64,000 nucleotides of DNA from Cohnella terricola (GCF_007786475.1 NZ_VNJJ01000001.1:248001-312000), one strand, 5' to 3'. Positions 8,311-17,318 are shown, counted from the stretch's first letter. The notes: generated by a model not told the origin, from the letters alone. Numbers and translations: made by a program.

Positions 8311-9189
8311 TTGAATATCGATAACATAGAAGCATTCGTTTATATCAATCATTATGGCAGCTTTAATAAAGCGGCAGATGTGCTTTTTCTCTCCCAGCCC
8401 ACCGTCACGGTTCGTATACAATCGCTTGAACGGGAGTTAAACTGCCAGCTGTTCGAACGAGTCGGCAAACAAATTACGCTGACGGATCGGGGTCGGCAAT
8501 TTTTGCCGTATGCGCAGCAAATTCTCGAGACTTATCAAAAGGGAAGACAGCGCATCTTATCCCAAAGCGCGATGCCCGAGGAATTACGCATTGGCAGTAC
8601 GGTCTCCGTCTCCAACTATTTAATGGCCCCTATACTGGTACATTTGACCAAACGATTTCCCCATATCACGTTTAATCTGACGACAGGACCGACCCAAGTT
8701 TTGGTTGATAAGCTAAAGGTCAAGGAGATTGACCTGGCTTTCGTTCGCAAAATGGTTAATCCGGCTGTTAATGCCTATTGCTTTCTCGATGATCCCATCA
8801 ATCTGTATGTGTATGCTGACCATCCCCTGGCTAAAGCAGGCCGGTCTTCCATTCGTAGCATCAGTAATGAAACATTGGTCTTCTTTGAGTGCGGCTCACT
8901 GGATTGGGAGCGAATTCATCGCGTATTTGACAGTATGGAGCACCCCCCGAAAATCAAATTCGCCGTCGATAATTCTGAAACTGCCAAGAAGCTGATTTTG
9001 AGCAAGGCGGGAATTGCCTTCTTACCGGCTACATGCGCCGAGAAAGAGGTTAAAGAAGGTAAACTTGTGCGAGTTGAAATTGCGGAAACTGCAGACGTCT
9101 CCCTGCAAACGTATATTATCTCGACAGATAGCAGTCATTCGAATGTCATTGAAGCGCTGCTGGAGCTAAAGACGGATTGGTATGAGTAA
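8311..9189 (+). CDS. LysR family transcriptional regulator
   Basis: A 292-residue LysR-type regulator. The N-terminal helix-turn-helix reads SFNKAADVLFLSQPTVTVRI, followed by LERELNCQLFER and the linker LTDRGRQFLPYAQQIL. The rest is a periplasmic-binding-protein-like effector domain. The start is a TTG at 8311 with GGGGGTT upstream, which gives the standard N-terminus NIDNIEAFVYI. It lies between two sulfur operons in the same orientation. The position resembles that of YtlI/CysL-type regulators of sulfur genes, so the operon starting at 9281 is its likely target; this is inference. Confidence 0.9.
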   Translation: MNIDNIEAFVYINHYGSFNKAADVLFLSQPTVTVRIQSLERELNCQLFERVGKQITLTDRGRQFLPYAQQILETYQKGRQRILSQSAMPEELRIGSTVSVSNYLMAPILVHLTKRFPHITFNLTTGPTQVLVDKLKVKEIDLAFVRKMVNPAVNAYCFLDDPINLYVYADHPLAKAGRSSIRSISNETLVFFECGSLDWERIHRVFDSMEHPPKIKFAVDNSETAKKLILSKAGIAFLPATCAEKEVKEGKLVRVEIAETADVSLQTYIISTDSSHSNVIEALLELKTDWYE

Positions 9190-9271
9190 TAAAACATGTT
9201 AATAAAAGAATAATAAAATGCAATTAGACGCATGGACCGGCAAAGTGGTAGATTTAAGTGTACCCAAAATA

Positions 9272-9309
9272 CCCATTAAATTGATGGGGATTATGCACTA
9301 TCGTAATCT
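9272..9309 (+). promoter_or_regulatory. Promoter and inverted repeat before the sulfur salvage operon
   Basis: TTGATG (9281-9286) and TAATCT (9304-9309) are 17 bases apart. The -35 is overlapped by an inverted repeat, CCCAT (9272-9276) and ATGGG (9284-9288), with a 7-base centre. It is a candidate operator, plausibly for the adjacent LysR protein, but repressor or activator action cannot be told. Confidence 0.5.
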
Positions 9310-9369
9310 GCAAGCAGCTATGTTTGGCATGTGGCTTTAACATCATCAAACGATTAAGGGGAATTAAAC

Positions 9370-9837
9370 ATGAGCAACGAGAATATTCAAGCCTTTCGGG
9401 AGACGCACGAAAAGCTGGTACATGCTATTCAAGGTTTGAGCGAAGAGGAATTGGTATGGAAGCAGGCGCCGGAGAAATGGAGCGTTACAGAGGTGCTAAG
9501 CCATCTGGCTGATCATAGCATTGTAATCTCCTTTAGAATTCGTGATATTTTAGCGGATACCACATCTTCATTGCCGGCGTTCGGTCAGGATGCTTGGGTA
9601 AAAGGCCAGCATGCCAATCTAGGAAACGCTGCAGATATTCTAGCTTTCTTTCATGCTATTCTGCAGTATAACGCGCTCCTGCTTGATCGGCTGACGGAAG
9701 AGGAGTGGGGAAAATCCGCGCTTAATTTCAAAGGCGATCAGGTCAGAATCTTGGATATCGTTCGCGGCTTTGCGGCCCATGTAGAGAATCATCTGGGACA
9801 GATCAGCCGTATTCGGCACGCCCAAGTTGCTAGTTAA
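9370..9837 (+). CDS. DinB/YfiT-like protein (possible bacillithiol transferase)
   Basis: A 155-residue four-helix-bundle protein of the DinB_2 superfamily. WSVTEVLSHLADHS near residue 37 and HVENHLGQISRIR near residue 137 carry the histidines expected to bind a metal. Some family members (YfiT/BstA) transfer bacillithiol to electrophiles; others are uncharacterised. Its place as first gene of a sulfur salvage operon makes a thiol-related role attractive, but sequence alone does not fix it. AAGGGG upstream serves as ribosome binding site. It is 81 bases from the next gene with no terminator between. Confidence 0.75.
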   Translation: MSNENIQAFRETHEKLVHAIQGLSEEELVWKQAPEKWSVTEVLSHLADHSIVISFRIRDILADTTSSLPAFGQDAWVKGQHANLGNAADILAFFHAILQYNALLLDRLTEEEWGKSALNFKGDQVRILDIVRGFAAHVENHLGQISRIRHAQVAS

Positions 9838-9918
9838 ATAAGGGTGACGGTTCAAGGAATTGCAGTAATCCTATTAGCTGGACAAGTCTAGGAGAATAAC
9901 AGTGGAGGGATAACCATT

Positions 9919-10764
9919 ATGATAATCGATTTTCGAATGAAAGCGCCGATTCCAAAGTGGGAAAAGCTGTTTGCGGACGGTAAGGATGTTGTCAGAGATA
10001 ACAACAAACTAAGAAACGTTGTCTCGGTACCGTCAAATACGCTTGACGAGGTCATTGGAGAACTAGATTTCCACGGCATAGATTACGCGGTCATTATGGG
10101 ACGCGGCAACGAGCCGGGATCATCGAACGAGGAGCTTGCGGATTTTCTGAGAAGCCCTCGGTCCAAACGCTTCATTGGTTTTATCGGCGTGGATACTGTC
10201 GACGTCGACGAAGCGGTAAGAACGATCGAAACCTACGCCGCTACTGGATTGTTCCGCGGGGTGGCTATCAACGCGTCCGTGCTGCTGCCTCATTTACCGG
10301 TAGGCGATCCTGCATGGGACCCTATTTTCAAAGCCTGCGTGAAGCATAAGTTGCCGCTTGCGCTCACCTTGAGTATTTATCTAGGTGTGACCGGACCGAG
10401 GCAGAATTACGACTTCGCTAGACCGAGTCAGCTGGTTAGAGCCGCTCAAGCGTTCCCGGAATTAAACTTTATTATTAACCACGGAGCTTGGCCATTTATC
10501 GATGAAGCGATCGGAACCGTTTCGTACCTTCGCAACATTTACATCCTGCCTGATCTGTTCGTTCGATTCCCGGGCGGAGATAAATATTTGGAAGCTGCTA
10601 ATTTTCATTTGTCGGAGCAAGTTCTGTATGGAAGCAATTATCCCAATGTTCCGTATGAATTCACGCTGGAGAAAGTCAGGAGCTGGCAGTGGGATGAAGG
10701 CGTGCAACAGAAGTTTTTTTATGAAAATGCCGCTAAGCTGCTAGGACTGCCTGTTGAGGAGTAA
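9919..10764 (+). CDS. Amidohydrolase-2-like protein with altered metal site
   Basis: A 281-residue TIM-barrel protein resembling the Amidohydro_2/ACMSD group. The N-terminal HxH metal pair normally found after the first strand is replaced by IIDFRMKAP. INHGAWPF keeps a histidine near residue 188, but the usual C-terminal GSD aspartate is YGSNYP here. It may therefore bind metal differently or be a lyase or decarboxylase-like variant. A GGAGGG site precedes the ATG. It belongs to the salvage operon, 44 bases ahead of the binding lipoprotein. No function is assigned. Confidence 0.7.
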   Translation: MIIDFRMKAPIPKWEKLFADGKDVVRDNNKLRNVVSVPSNTLDEVIGELDFHGIDYAVIMGRGNEPGSSNEELADFLRSPRSKRFIGFIGVDTVDVDEAVRTIETYAATGLFRGVAINASVLLPHLPVGDPAWDPIFKACVKHKLPLALTLSIYLGVTGPRQNYDFARPSQLVRAAQAFPELNFIINHGAWPFIDEAIGTVSYLRNIYILPDLFVRFPGGDKYLEAANFHLSEQVLYGSNYPNVPYEFTLEKVRSWQWDEGVQQKFFYENAAKLLGLPVEE

Positions 10765-10807
10765 TGATCCGCAATTAAATACAACCAAGAATTATGGAGG
10801 AATAGAA

Positions 10808-11608
10808 ATGAAAAACAGAATGTTCGTATTCATTGTACTTGCACTAGTACTTGTCATCTCCGGTTGCGGTACCAAGAAAAATGAGGGTGGCGTCCAAAAA
10901 ATTATCGTCGGCGCGACAAACCAGTTCCCCCAAGTGAGCTTCCTGGACAAGGATGGCAAATTAACCGGTTATGACATCGAGCTCGTTCGCGAGATTGATA
11001 AGCGTCTTCCGAATTATGAATTCGAATTTAAAATTCTCGATGCGTTGCCAAGCATGCTTCTCAGTCTGGACACGAATAAGATTGACATGATCGCTCACGA
11101 AATCGCAAAAAACCCAGAGCGCGATGAAAAGTATTTGTTCAATAAAGTGCCGTACGCCTATTGGAAAAACATGATCACGGTCGCGAAGGACAACAACGAC
11201 CCGATTGAGACGCTGGATGACGTCAAGGGCAAAAAATTTCTGACGCACGCCTCCAGCTCTGCGGAGCAAGTCCTGAAAAATTATAATAAGGATCACGACA
11301 ACGCGATCGAGCTCGTATACGCCAGCGGTGATGTATTCGACATCGCCGAACAAATTTCTACAGGTCGCGTGTATGCCTCACTGCAATCCGACTTCGTGCT
11401 CCCGGTAATCGACCCGCAAGGCAAGCTGAAGACGGTCGGCAAACCGCTGAGCCAATCGGAAATTTTGTTCCTATTCCGTAAGAACGATTCCGAAGGGCAG
11501 ACGTTAGCCGACGCGATCGACAAAGTGCTACAAGAGATGAAAGAGGACGGCACGCTGAGCGCCCTGAGCAAGCAATGGCTCGGTCAAGATTTCACAACGG
11601 CGGATTAA
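10808..11608 (+). CDS. Cystine/polar amino acid ABC binding lipoprotein (TcyJ-like)
   Basis: A 266-residue SBP_bac_3 family binding protein. The signal ends in lipobox ISGC (cysteine 20). The mature protein has GKLTGYDIELVREID, the family's first-lobe signature, and ends with LSKQWLGQD. The ATG at 10808 follows TGGAGG (10795-10800); a reading from 10754 would add 18 residues before the signal peptide. With the following two permeases and ATPase it resembles TcyJLMN of Bacillus, which imports cystine and S-substituted cysteines. Specificity is inferred from the neighbouring enzymes. Confidence 0.85.
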   Translation: MKNRMFVFIVLALVLVISGCGTKKNEGGVQKIIVGATNQFPQVSFLDKDGKLTGYDIELVREIDKRLPNYEFEFKILDALPSMLLSLDTNKIDMIAHEIAKNPERDEKYLFNKVPYAYWKNMITVAKDNNDPIETLDDVKGKKFLTHASSSAEQVLKNYNKDHDNAIELVYASGDVFDIAEQISTGRVYASLQSDFVLPVIDPQGKLKTVGKPLSQSEILFLFRKNDSEGQTLADAIDKVLQEMKEDGTLSALSKQWLGQDFTTAD

Positions 11609-11639
11609 CATTTTCGCGCTCTTGAAAGGGTGACTCACC

Positions 11640-12416
11640 ATAGAAGTACCTTTCGACATTTCGTATGTATTCGAATACGCAGTTAAACTGCTTCCCTATA
11701 TCCGAATTTCATTGTTAATCGTTGCAGGTTCCTTGATCGTAGGTTTGGGCGTCGGGTTTCTCGCCGCCCTGCCTCGGCTTTATCGCATCCCTGTCTTGCA
11801 GAGCTTGTCTAAACTATACGCCTCTTTTTTTCGCGGAACGCCAATCTTGATCCAGTTATTTTTGTTTTATTACGGATTGCCTGAAGTGTTGAAGCTGCAA
11901 GGCATCGATCTTTCAAGGGTGCCAGTGCTCGTTTTTGTCATTGCGACATACGGGCTAAACGTCGGAGCGTATATTTCGGAGGGGATCCGGTCGGCGGTTA
12001 CCTCCGTTGATCGCGGACAAATCGAAGCGGCATATGCAGTCGGAATGAACGGCTTGCAGGCGTTTAGGCGAATCGTGCTCCCTCAGGCGCTCGCGATTGC
12101 AATTCCGATCTTTGCGAACGTAACGATCGGGACGCTGAAGGACACTTCGCTTGCTTTTACACTCGGCGTTATGGAGCTGACGTCGAAGGCGCGATCGCTT
12201 GGGTTGCTGGCGCAGCACTTTATGGAGGCGTACATCGGTCTTGCAATTATCTATCTCATGATTAGCCTGCTGCTTGAACGGGCGTTTCAGTTCATCGAGC
12301 GTCGCATGCTTCGGCACGAGCAGCCGATATCGTCCTCGAAGCAAGCCAGATCCTTTAAATTATGGCAAAAACGCCGCCCGGCACCTGATGCCTCACTGAA
12401 CAAGGGAGGGCAATGA
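11640..12416 (+). CDS. Amino acid ABC permease (TcyL-like), apparent ATA start
   Basis: A HisM-type permease. The core has SFFRGTPILIQLFLFYYG and the coupling loop [19 protein letters not shown]. The first standard start codon in frame is TTG 11712, which falls inside the first membrane helix and has no ribosome binding site. In-frame coding reads back to an ATA at 11640 (giving 258 residues, EVPFDISYVFEYAV at the N-terminus), with AAAGGGTGA 7 bases before it and an in-frame TGA at 11631. An ATA start, or a mutated ATG, is therefore likely. It overlaps the next gene by 4 bases. Confidence 0.8.
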   Translation: MEVPFDISYVFEYAVKLLPYIRISLLIVAGSLIVGLGVGFLAALPRLYRIPVLQSLSKLYASFFRGTPILIQLFLFYYGLPEVLKLQGIDLSRVPVLVFVIATYGLNVGAYISEGIRSAVTSVDRGQIEAAYAVGMNGLQAFRRIVLPQALAIAIPIFANVTIGTLKDTSLAFTLGVMELTSKARSLGLLAQHFMEAYIGLAIIYLMISLLLERAFQFIERRMLRHEQPISSSKQARSFKLWQKRRPAPDASLNKGGQ

Positions 12417-13129
12417 ACGTGAAGTTGGACCCTTCATTTATTTGGACCGCGCTCGTGGAACTGTTGAGCGCAGTGCCGACAACGCTTAACGTCACCATGG
12501 TGTCGATACTTTTCGGTACGCTCATCGGAACGATCGTCGCCTTAATTCGTATTTATCGCGTGCCGGTTCTGAATCCAATCGCAAGCGCGTATGTGACCGT
12601 TATCCGCGGCACCCCAATGTTGACACACCTGCTGCTCATCTATTACGGGCTGCCTATGCTCGTGAACGGGCTGTCCGATTCGTTTGGCTGGTCGTTCCGA
12701 GCGGCGTCTATTCCGATGATCGGCTTCGCATATCTTTCCTTTTCGATTACGTCGGGCGCCTATTTGTCTGAAGTTGTCCGCTCCGGCATGCTTGCCGTGA
12801 ATCGCGGTCAGATCGAAGCGGCTTACGCGGTAGGGATGACGACACCGCAGGCGCTGCGACGTATCGTACTCCCGCAGGCGTTCGCCGTTAGCTTGCCGAA
12901 TCTGACGAATGCGTTGATCGGCGCGCTGCATGGCTCGACGCTTGTCTTCTCATTAACGGTCGTCGATATTAACGCCAAGGCCCAGATCGTCGCTTCGACC
13001 AATTGGAAGTTCTTTGATGCTTACTTGGCTGCTGCCATCTTGTACTGGGGATTAACGGTGCTAATCGAACAATTGTCGGGACTTCTGGAGAAACGAATTA
13101 ACGTCTATAATCGCGGAGGCGTCGCATGA
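12413..13129 (+). CDS. Amino acid ABC permease (TcyM-like)
   Basis: A 238-residue HisM-type permease paired with the one before it. It shows [17 protein letters not shown] and the coupling loop [20 protein letters not shown], almost the same as in its partner, which suggests an old duplication. AGGGAGG lies before the ATG, and both ends use ATGA overlaps with the neighbouring genes. Two permeases plus one ATPase match the TcyLMN arrangement. Confidence 0.88.
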   Translation: MNVKLDPSFIWTALVELLSAVPTTLNVTMVSILFGTLIGTIVALIRIYRVPVLNPIASAYVTVIRGTPMLTHLLLIYYGLPMLVNGLSDSFGWSFRAASIPMIGFAYLSFSITSGAYLSEVVRSGMLAVNRGQIEAAYAVGMTTPQALRRIVLPQAFAVSLPNLTNALIGALHGSTLVFSLTVVDINAKAQIVASTNWKFFDAYLAAAILYWGLTVLIEQLSGLLEKRINVYNRGGVA

Positions 13130-13878
13130 TCAAGCTTCAAAATATAACGAAGTCATTCGGTCGTCTGCAGGTGCTGAAGGGCATCGATCTCGTTGTTGAG
13201 AAAGGCGAGGTCGTGGCGATACTCGGCCCGAGCGGCTCCGGCAAAACGACGCTATTGCGCTGTATCAACTATCTAGAGAAGCCGAGTGACGGCGAAATTA
13301 CAATCGACGATTTTACGGTGAACTGCAAGCGTCCGTCCAAGAAGGACATCCATACGCTGCGCGGGAAGACGGCAATGGTGTTCCAGCAATATAATCTGTT
13401 CCGCCATAAAACGGCGCTCGAGAATGTGATGGAAGGTCTTGTCGTCGTCCAGAAGGTGGAGAAGGAGGAGGCGCGTCGCCGGAGCATTGAGTTGTTGGAA
13501 AAAGTAGGGCTCGGCAACAAGCTGAACGCTTATCCGAGTCAATTGTCCGGCGGTCAGCAGCAGCGCGTCGGTATTGCGCGGGCGCTCGCGCTGAACCCGG
13601 AAGTCATTCTCTTCGACGAGCCGACATCCGCGCTCGATCCAGAGCTGGTCGGCGAGGTGCTTGCCGTTATTCGGAACATTGCGAAGGAAGGCATTACGAT
13701 GATAATTGTCACCCATGAGATGGGGTTCGCTCATGACGTTGCGAATCACGTCGTATTCATGGACGAAGGTATTATCGTGGAGGAAGGCAAGCCGAACGAT
13801 ATATTTGTCTCGCCGAAGGAAGAGCGTACGAAGCAGTTTTTGAAGCGCATTACGCCGGAAGGCGTGTATTCCATATAG
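13126..13878 (+). CDS. Amino acid ABC transporter ATPase (TcyN-like)
   Basis: A 250-residue polar-amino-acid-type ATPase. Walker A is GPSGSGKTT (about residues 34-42), the signature LSGGQQQR, Walker [11 protein letters not shown] and the switch VTHEM. The Q-loop is in [12 protein letters not shown]. Length and motifs fit the GlnQ/TcyN family. It overlaps the upstream permease by 4 bases and completes the importer of this operon. Confidence 0.9.
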   Translation: MIKLQNITKSFGRLQVLKGIDLVVEKGEVVAILGPSGSGKTTLLRCINYLEKPSDGEITIDDFTVNCKRPSKKDIHTLRGKTAMVFQQYNLFRHKTALENVMEGLVVVQKVEKEEARRRSIELLEKVGLGNKLNAYPSQLSGGQQQRVGIARALALNPEVILFDEPTSALDPELVGEVLAVIRNIAKEGITMIIVTHEMGFAHDVANHVVFMDEGIIVEEGKPNDIFVSPKEERTKQFLKRITPEGVYSI

Positions 13879-13897
13879 AAATAGGAGCGATTAAGTA

Positions 13898-14908
13898 ATG
13901 GCACTTCATTTTGGCATATTGGACCACAGTACCGTATTTCCAGGCCAGACGCCCAAGAAGGCGCTGGAGAACACAATTAAGTTGGCTCAATTGGCTGAAG
14001 CGCTCGGCTATGAGCGTTTCTGGGTATCGGAGCATCATGATTCCCCGGATATTGCGGGCTCTTCCCCTGAAGTGTTGATCTCGTATTTACTTGCGCAAAC
14101 CGAGCGCATTCGGATCGGCTCCGGCGGCGTAATGCTGCAGCATTACAGTCCATATAAAGTGGCTGAGAATTTCAACGTGCTAGCTCACTTAGCGCAGGGG
14201 CGTGTAGATCTAGGGATTGGCCGCGCACCGGGAGGTCTTCCGAGATCGACCAAAGCACTGCAAAAGGGGATCGTCCAAGCGGATTCGTTTGACGATAAGC
14301 TGGCCGAGCTCGTGCAGTTTGTAAATGGCGCTGCGGACGAGGAGCATCCGCTTGCAGGTCTGCAAGCGAATCCGATACCCGATATCCCGGCGGATATCCA
14401 TCTGCTGGGCACGAGCATTTCCAGCGCCGAGCTTGCGGCTAAACTGGGGTTGCCGTACGTTTACGCCCTGTTCATCAACAGCGATCCGGAAGCGGCGCTA
14501 AACGCATTGGATAAGTATCGGAACAATTTCAATCGGGCGAAAGGCGCAGAGCCAAAAGCCATTCTCGCGCTATCCGTCATCGTTGCGGATACGGAAGAGG
14601 AAGCGGCCGAACTCGCAGGAACGTTAAAGAGCATACGCGTCACGCTGGCAAGCGGCAAAACGGTAAATGTCGGTACGCTTGAGAAAGCAGAAGAATTTGC
14701 AAGGCAAGCAGGCGAGACCTATGAGACTGAAGAGCGTGAGATTGATATAGTTAAAGGAACGAAAGAAACGGTTCGTAAACGGCTGCTGGAATTGACGGAA
14801 CGGTATGGTATAGATGAGCTGATTTTCATAACAGCCATACCTCATTTTGAGAAGCGAGTCCGTTCTTTTACGTTGCTCAAGGAAGCGTTCGAAGAGCAGA
14901 CGGTTTGA
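13898..14908 (+). CDS. Luciferase-like flavin monooxygenase (YtmO-like)
   Basis: A 336-residue bacterial-luciferase-like (LLM) protein that should use reduced flavin and oxygen. Family features are RFWVSEHHDSPDIAGSSP near residue 40, RIRIGSGGVMLQHYSPYKVAE and GRVDLGIGRAPGG. This is the MsnO8/YtmO subgroup. In Bacillus, YtmO/CmoO-type enzymes accompany TcyJKLMN and take part in breaking C-S bonds of N-acetylated S-substituted cysteines. No separate flavin reductase is seen in this operon. AGGAGC precedes the ATG. Confidence 0.85.
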   Translation: MALHFGILDHSTVFPGQTPKKALENTIKLAQLAEALGYERFWVSEHHDSPDIAGSSPEVLISYLLAQTERIRIGSGGVMLQHYSPYKVAENFNVLAHLAQGRVDLGIGRAPGGLPRSTKALQKGIVQADSFDDKLAELVQFVNGAADEEHPLAGLQANPIPDIPADIHLLGTSISSAELAAKLGLPYVYALFINSDPEAALNALDKYRNNFNRAKGAEPKAILALSVIVADTEEEAAELAGTLKSIRVTLASGKTVNVGTLEKAEEFARQAGETYETEEREIDIVKGTKETVRKRLLELTERYGIDELIFITAIPHFEKRVRSFTLLKEAFEEQTV

Positions 14909-14932
14909 CGGAATTGGGGAGGAGGTATATCG

Positions 14933-16093
14933 ATGGGCCGATTTGCCACAGCGTCGCTGGAGCAAAAATTGATTGCCTTTAGGCGGCAATTGCATGAAAA
15001 CCCGGAGCAGTCTCACGAAGAGTTCGAAACGACCGCAGCCATTCGCGGTTGGCTCATCGAAGCGGGTATCCGAATCGTCAGCGAGTATCCGCTTGAGACG
15101 GGTGTTATTGCGGAGGTAGGCGGTTTGCAAGACGGACCCATCATTGCCGTGCGGGCAGATATCGATGCCCTTCCTATCCAGGAAGAGACGGGGCTGTCTT
15201 TCGCCTCGCGCGTGTCCGGCAAAATGCATGCTTGCGGGCATGATTTTCATACCGCTGCGATACTCGGCGCGGCTCTGCTGCTGAAGAAACGGGAGCAGGA
15301 GTTAAAGGGGACAGTGCGGTTTCTGTTCCAGCCGGCTGAAGAGAAGGCGAAAGGGGCCATTCAGGTCATTCGGAGCGGCGTACTTGCTGGCGTCAGCGCT
15401 ATATTTGGCCTTCATAATAAGCCCGACTTGCCCGTCGGTACGATTGGCATCAAGGCAGGGCCGATCATGGCTTCGGCGGATGGCTTCATCGTCGAGATCG
15501 AAGGTCGAGGCAGCCACGCTGCTATTCCAGAAGCCGGAATCGATCCGATCGTGGTTTCGGCGCATGTGATTACGGCGCTTCAGTCGGTCGTGAGCCGCAA
15601 CGTCGGATCGCTTGACAGTGCTGTTGTTAGCGTGACGCGGCTAAATAGCGGCAATAGCTGGAATGTTATTCCGGATAAGGCGGAGTTCGAAGGTACGCTG
15701 CGAACGTTCGACGAACGTGTACGCGCTGTAGTGCGCGATCGTTTCGAGCAGATCGTAGTCGGCGTATCGTCGGCGTTCGGTGCGAAGGCGAAGGTTCACT
15801 GGAACGATGGACCACCGCCGGTTATCAACGACAGCGAGTGGGCCGCACGAGCGACATTGGTGGCGTCTTCAGTCGGTTTGGACCCTATTGAGCCTGCACC
15901 TTCGGCGGCTGGCGAAGATTTCGCTTTTTACTTGCAGGAGACGCCGGGGCTGTTCGTCTTTTTCGGTACATCTGGACCAGCGGAGTGGCATCATCCCGCG
16001 TTTGATGTCGACGAGAAGGCGTTGCCTCTAGCAGCGGATTTTTTTGCGGCATTATCTGTAGATGCGCTAAACCAGCTCAATGCCAGGCCCTAG
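14933..16093 (+). CDS. M20 family amidohydrolase (YxeP/SndA-like deacetylase)
   Basis: A 386-residue M20D hydrolase and a second, distinct copy of this family in the window. Metal-site motifs are LHENPEQSHEEF, DIDALPIQEE, the KMHACGHDFH ligand stretch, QPAEEKAKGA with the catalytic glutamate, and AAGEDFAFY near residue 331. A strong GGGGAGGAGG site precedes the ATG. In S-substituted cysteine catabolism the YxeP/SndA enzymes remove the N-acetyl group at the end, complementing the acetyltransferase at 17319. That role fits well here but is inferred. Confidence 0.85.
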   Translation: MGRFATASLEQKLIAFRRQLHENPEQSHEEFETTAAIRGWLIEAGIRIVSEYPLETGVIAEVGGLQDGPIIAVRADIDALPIQEETGLSFASRVSGKMHACGHDFHTAAILGAALLLKKREQELKGTVRFLFQPAEEKAKGAIQVIRSGVLAGVSAIFGLHNKPDLPVGTIGIKAGPIMASADGFIVEIEGRGSHAAIPEAGIDPIVVSAHVITALQSVVSRNVGSLDSAVVSVTRLNSGNSWNVIPDKAEFEGTLRTFDERVRAVVRDRFEQIVVGVSSAFGAKAKVHWNDGPPPVINDSEWAARATLVASSVGLDPIEPAPSAAGEDFAFYLQETPGLFVFFGTSGPAEWHHPAFDVDEKALPLAADFFAALSVDALNQLNARP

Positions 16094-16137
16094 GGTATGC
16101 GAGAGTCTATTTTGATAAGAGAAGGGAAGTCACTGCC

Positions 16138-17277
16138 ATTCGAAACATATACGATGTTATCGTCATCGGCGCCGGCTCGATGGGAATGAGCGCAGGTTAT
16201 GAGCTGTCGAAGCGCGGTTTGAAAACACTGTTGATCGACGCCTTTGATCCGCCGCACCCGAACGGCAGCCATCACGGAGAGCCGCGGCTCATCCGTCATG
16301 TGTATCATGGAGGAGAAGCCTATGTTCGCATGGCTCTGCGGGCGGACGAGCGGTGGTTGGAGCTGGAAGAAGCGACCGGCGAGAAGCTGCTCGAGCGGGC
16401 CGGGGTGCTGAGTATAGCTGATCCTGACGTCTACAAGTTCGATATTCGAGTCGACGATGCTCGGAAGCATGGCGTTCGACTGGAATTACTGGATGCGCAA
16501 GAAATAGGAAAGCGATGGAAAGGGATCCGGACTCCCGATACATTCCGCGCGTTGTACGAGCCGGATGCCGGTTACTTGTATAGCGAGAAGTGCATCGCTG
16601 CCTACAGGCAACAGGCGCTGAACGCCGGAGCGACACTGCTTACGAACTGTTTCGTCACGGAAGTGAAGGCAGACCAGACTTCCGTTACTGTCCGTACGAA
16701 AGATGACGTCTTCGTCGCCGGTCAAGTCCTATTGTCGGCCGGCGCATGGTTCAAGACGTTGGAACCGTTCGTTCATCTTCCGATCCGGGCTGTTCGCAAG
16801 ACGGTCGGCTGGTTTGAGCCGTCAGGCGCCGCGTTCGATGCAGGGATATTTCCCGGCTTCTCGTTAATTACGCGCAACGGCGGCTATTACGGCTTCCCCA
16901 GCATCGATGGGGCTGGCGTGAAGATCGGGCGGCACGATACTGGCGTTGAGTGGACGCCAGGCGAGCCTTTCGAGCCTTTTGGCGACTACCCCGAGGATGA
17001 GGGCGACATAAGAGCGGCGCTGGAGGCATACATGCCGGATGCTGCGGGGCGTTTGTTGCGAGGAGCGGCATGTAAGTACGAAATGACGTCTGATGACAAC
17101 TTTATTATCGACTTCCACCCCGCATATCCGAATGTGCTGTTAGCTGGCGGTTTTTCCGGTCACGGCTTTAAATTCGCGAGCGTCGTTGGCGAAATTACGG
17201 CCGATCTGATCGAACACCGGAAGTCGTCGCAAGATCTTCGGCTGTTCGCTGTTTCGCGCTTCGCGCCCACAACATAG
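16138..17277 (+). CDS. Monomeric sarcosine oxidase-like flavoprotein, apparent ATT start
   Basis: A 379-residue MSOX-family oxidase of secondary amino acids. The FAD-binding DVIVIGAGSMGMSAGYEL motif begins upstream of the first ATG (16180), so that ATG cannot be the start. Reading back in frame gives ATT at 16138, preceded by GAAGGGAAG at a normal distance, and yields the family-typical N-terminus RNIYDVIV. The cysteine that links FAD covalently in MSOX is present (ACKYEMTSDDNFII, about Cys312). The substrate in a sulfur operon is unknown; proline-like or thiazolidine compounds are possible. Confidence 0.85.
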   Translation: MRNIYDVIVIGAGSMGMSAGYELSKRGLKTLLIDAFDPPHPNGSHHGEPRLIRHVYHGGEAYVRMALRADERWLELEEATGEKLLERAGVLSIADPDVYKFDIRVDDARKHGVRLELLDAQEIGKRWKGIRTPDTFRALYEPDAGYLYSEKCIAAYRQQALNAGATLLTNCFVTEVKADQTSVTVRTKDDVFVAGQVLLSAGAWFKTLEPFVHLPIRAVRKTVGWFEPSGAAFDAGIFPGFSLITRNGGYYGFPSIDGAGVKIGRHDTGVEWTPGEPFEPFGDYPEDEGDIRAALEAYMPDAAGRLLRGAACKYEMTSDDNFIIDFHPAYPNVLLAGGFSGHGFKFASVVGEITADLIEHRKSSQDLRLFAVSRFAPTT

Positions 17278-17318
17278 TGATGAAACGAGTAGAACCTATC
17301 GGAAAGCAGGTGGCAGCT

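Noticed and set aside
11712-11714. TTG 11712 as the start of the first amino acid permease
   Set aside because: No ribosome binding site, falls inside the first membrane helix, and in-frame coding extends back to 11640.
14624-15250. A 208-codon minus-strand open frame
   Set aside because: It is antisense to the monooxygenase and M20 genes, has no ribosome binding site and no family resemblance.
16180-16182. ATG 16180 as the start of the sarcosine oxidase-like gene
   Set aside because: It would remove the first half of the FAD-binding GxGxxG motif.
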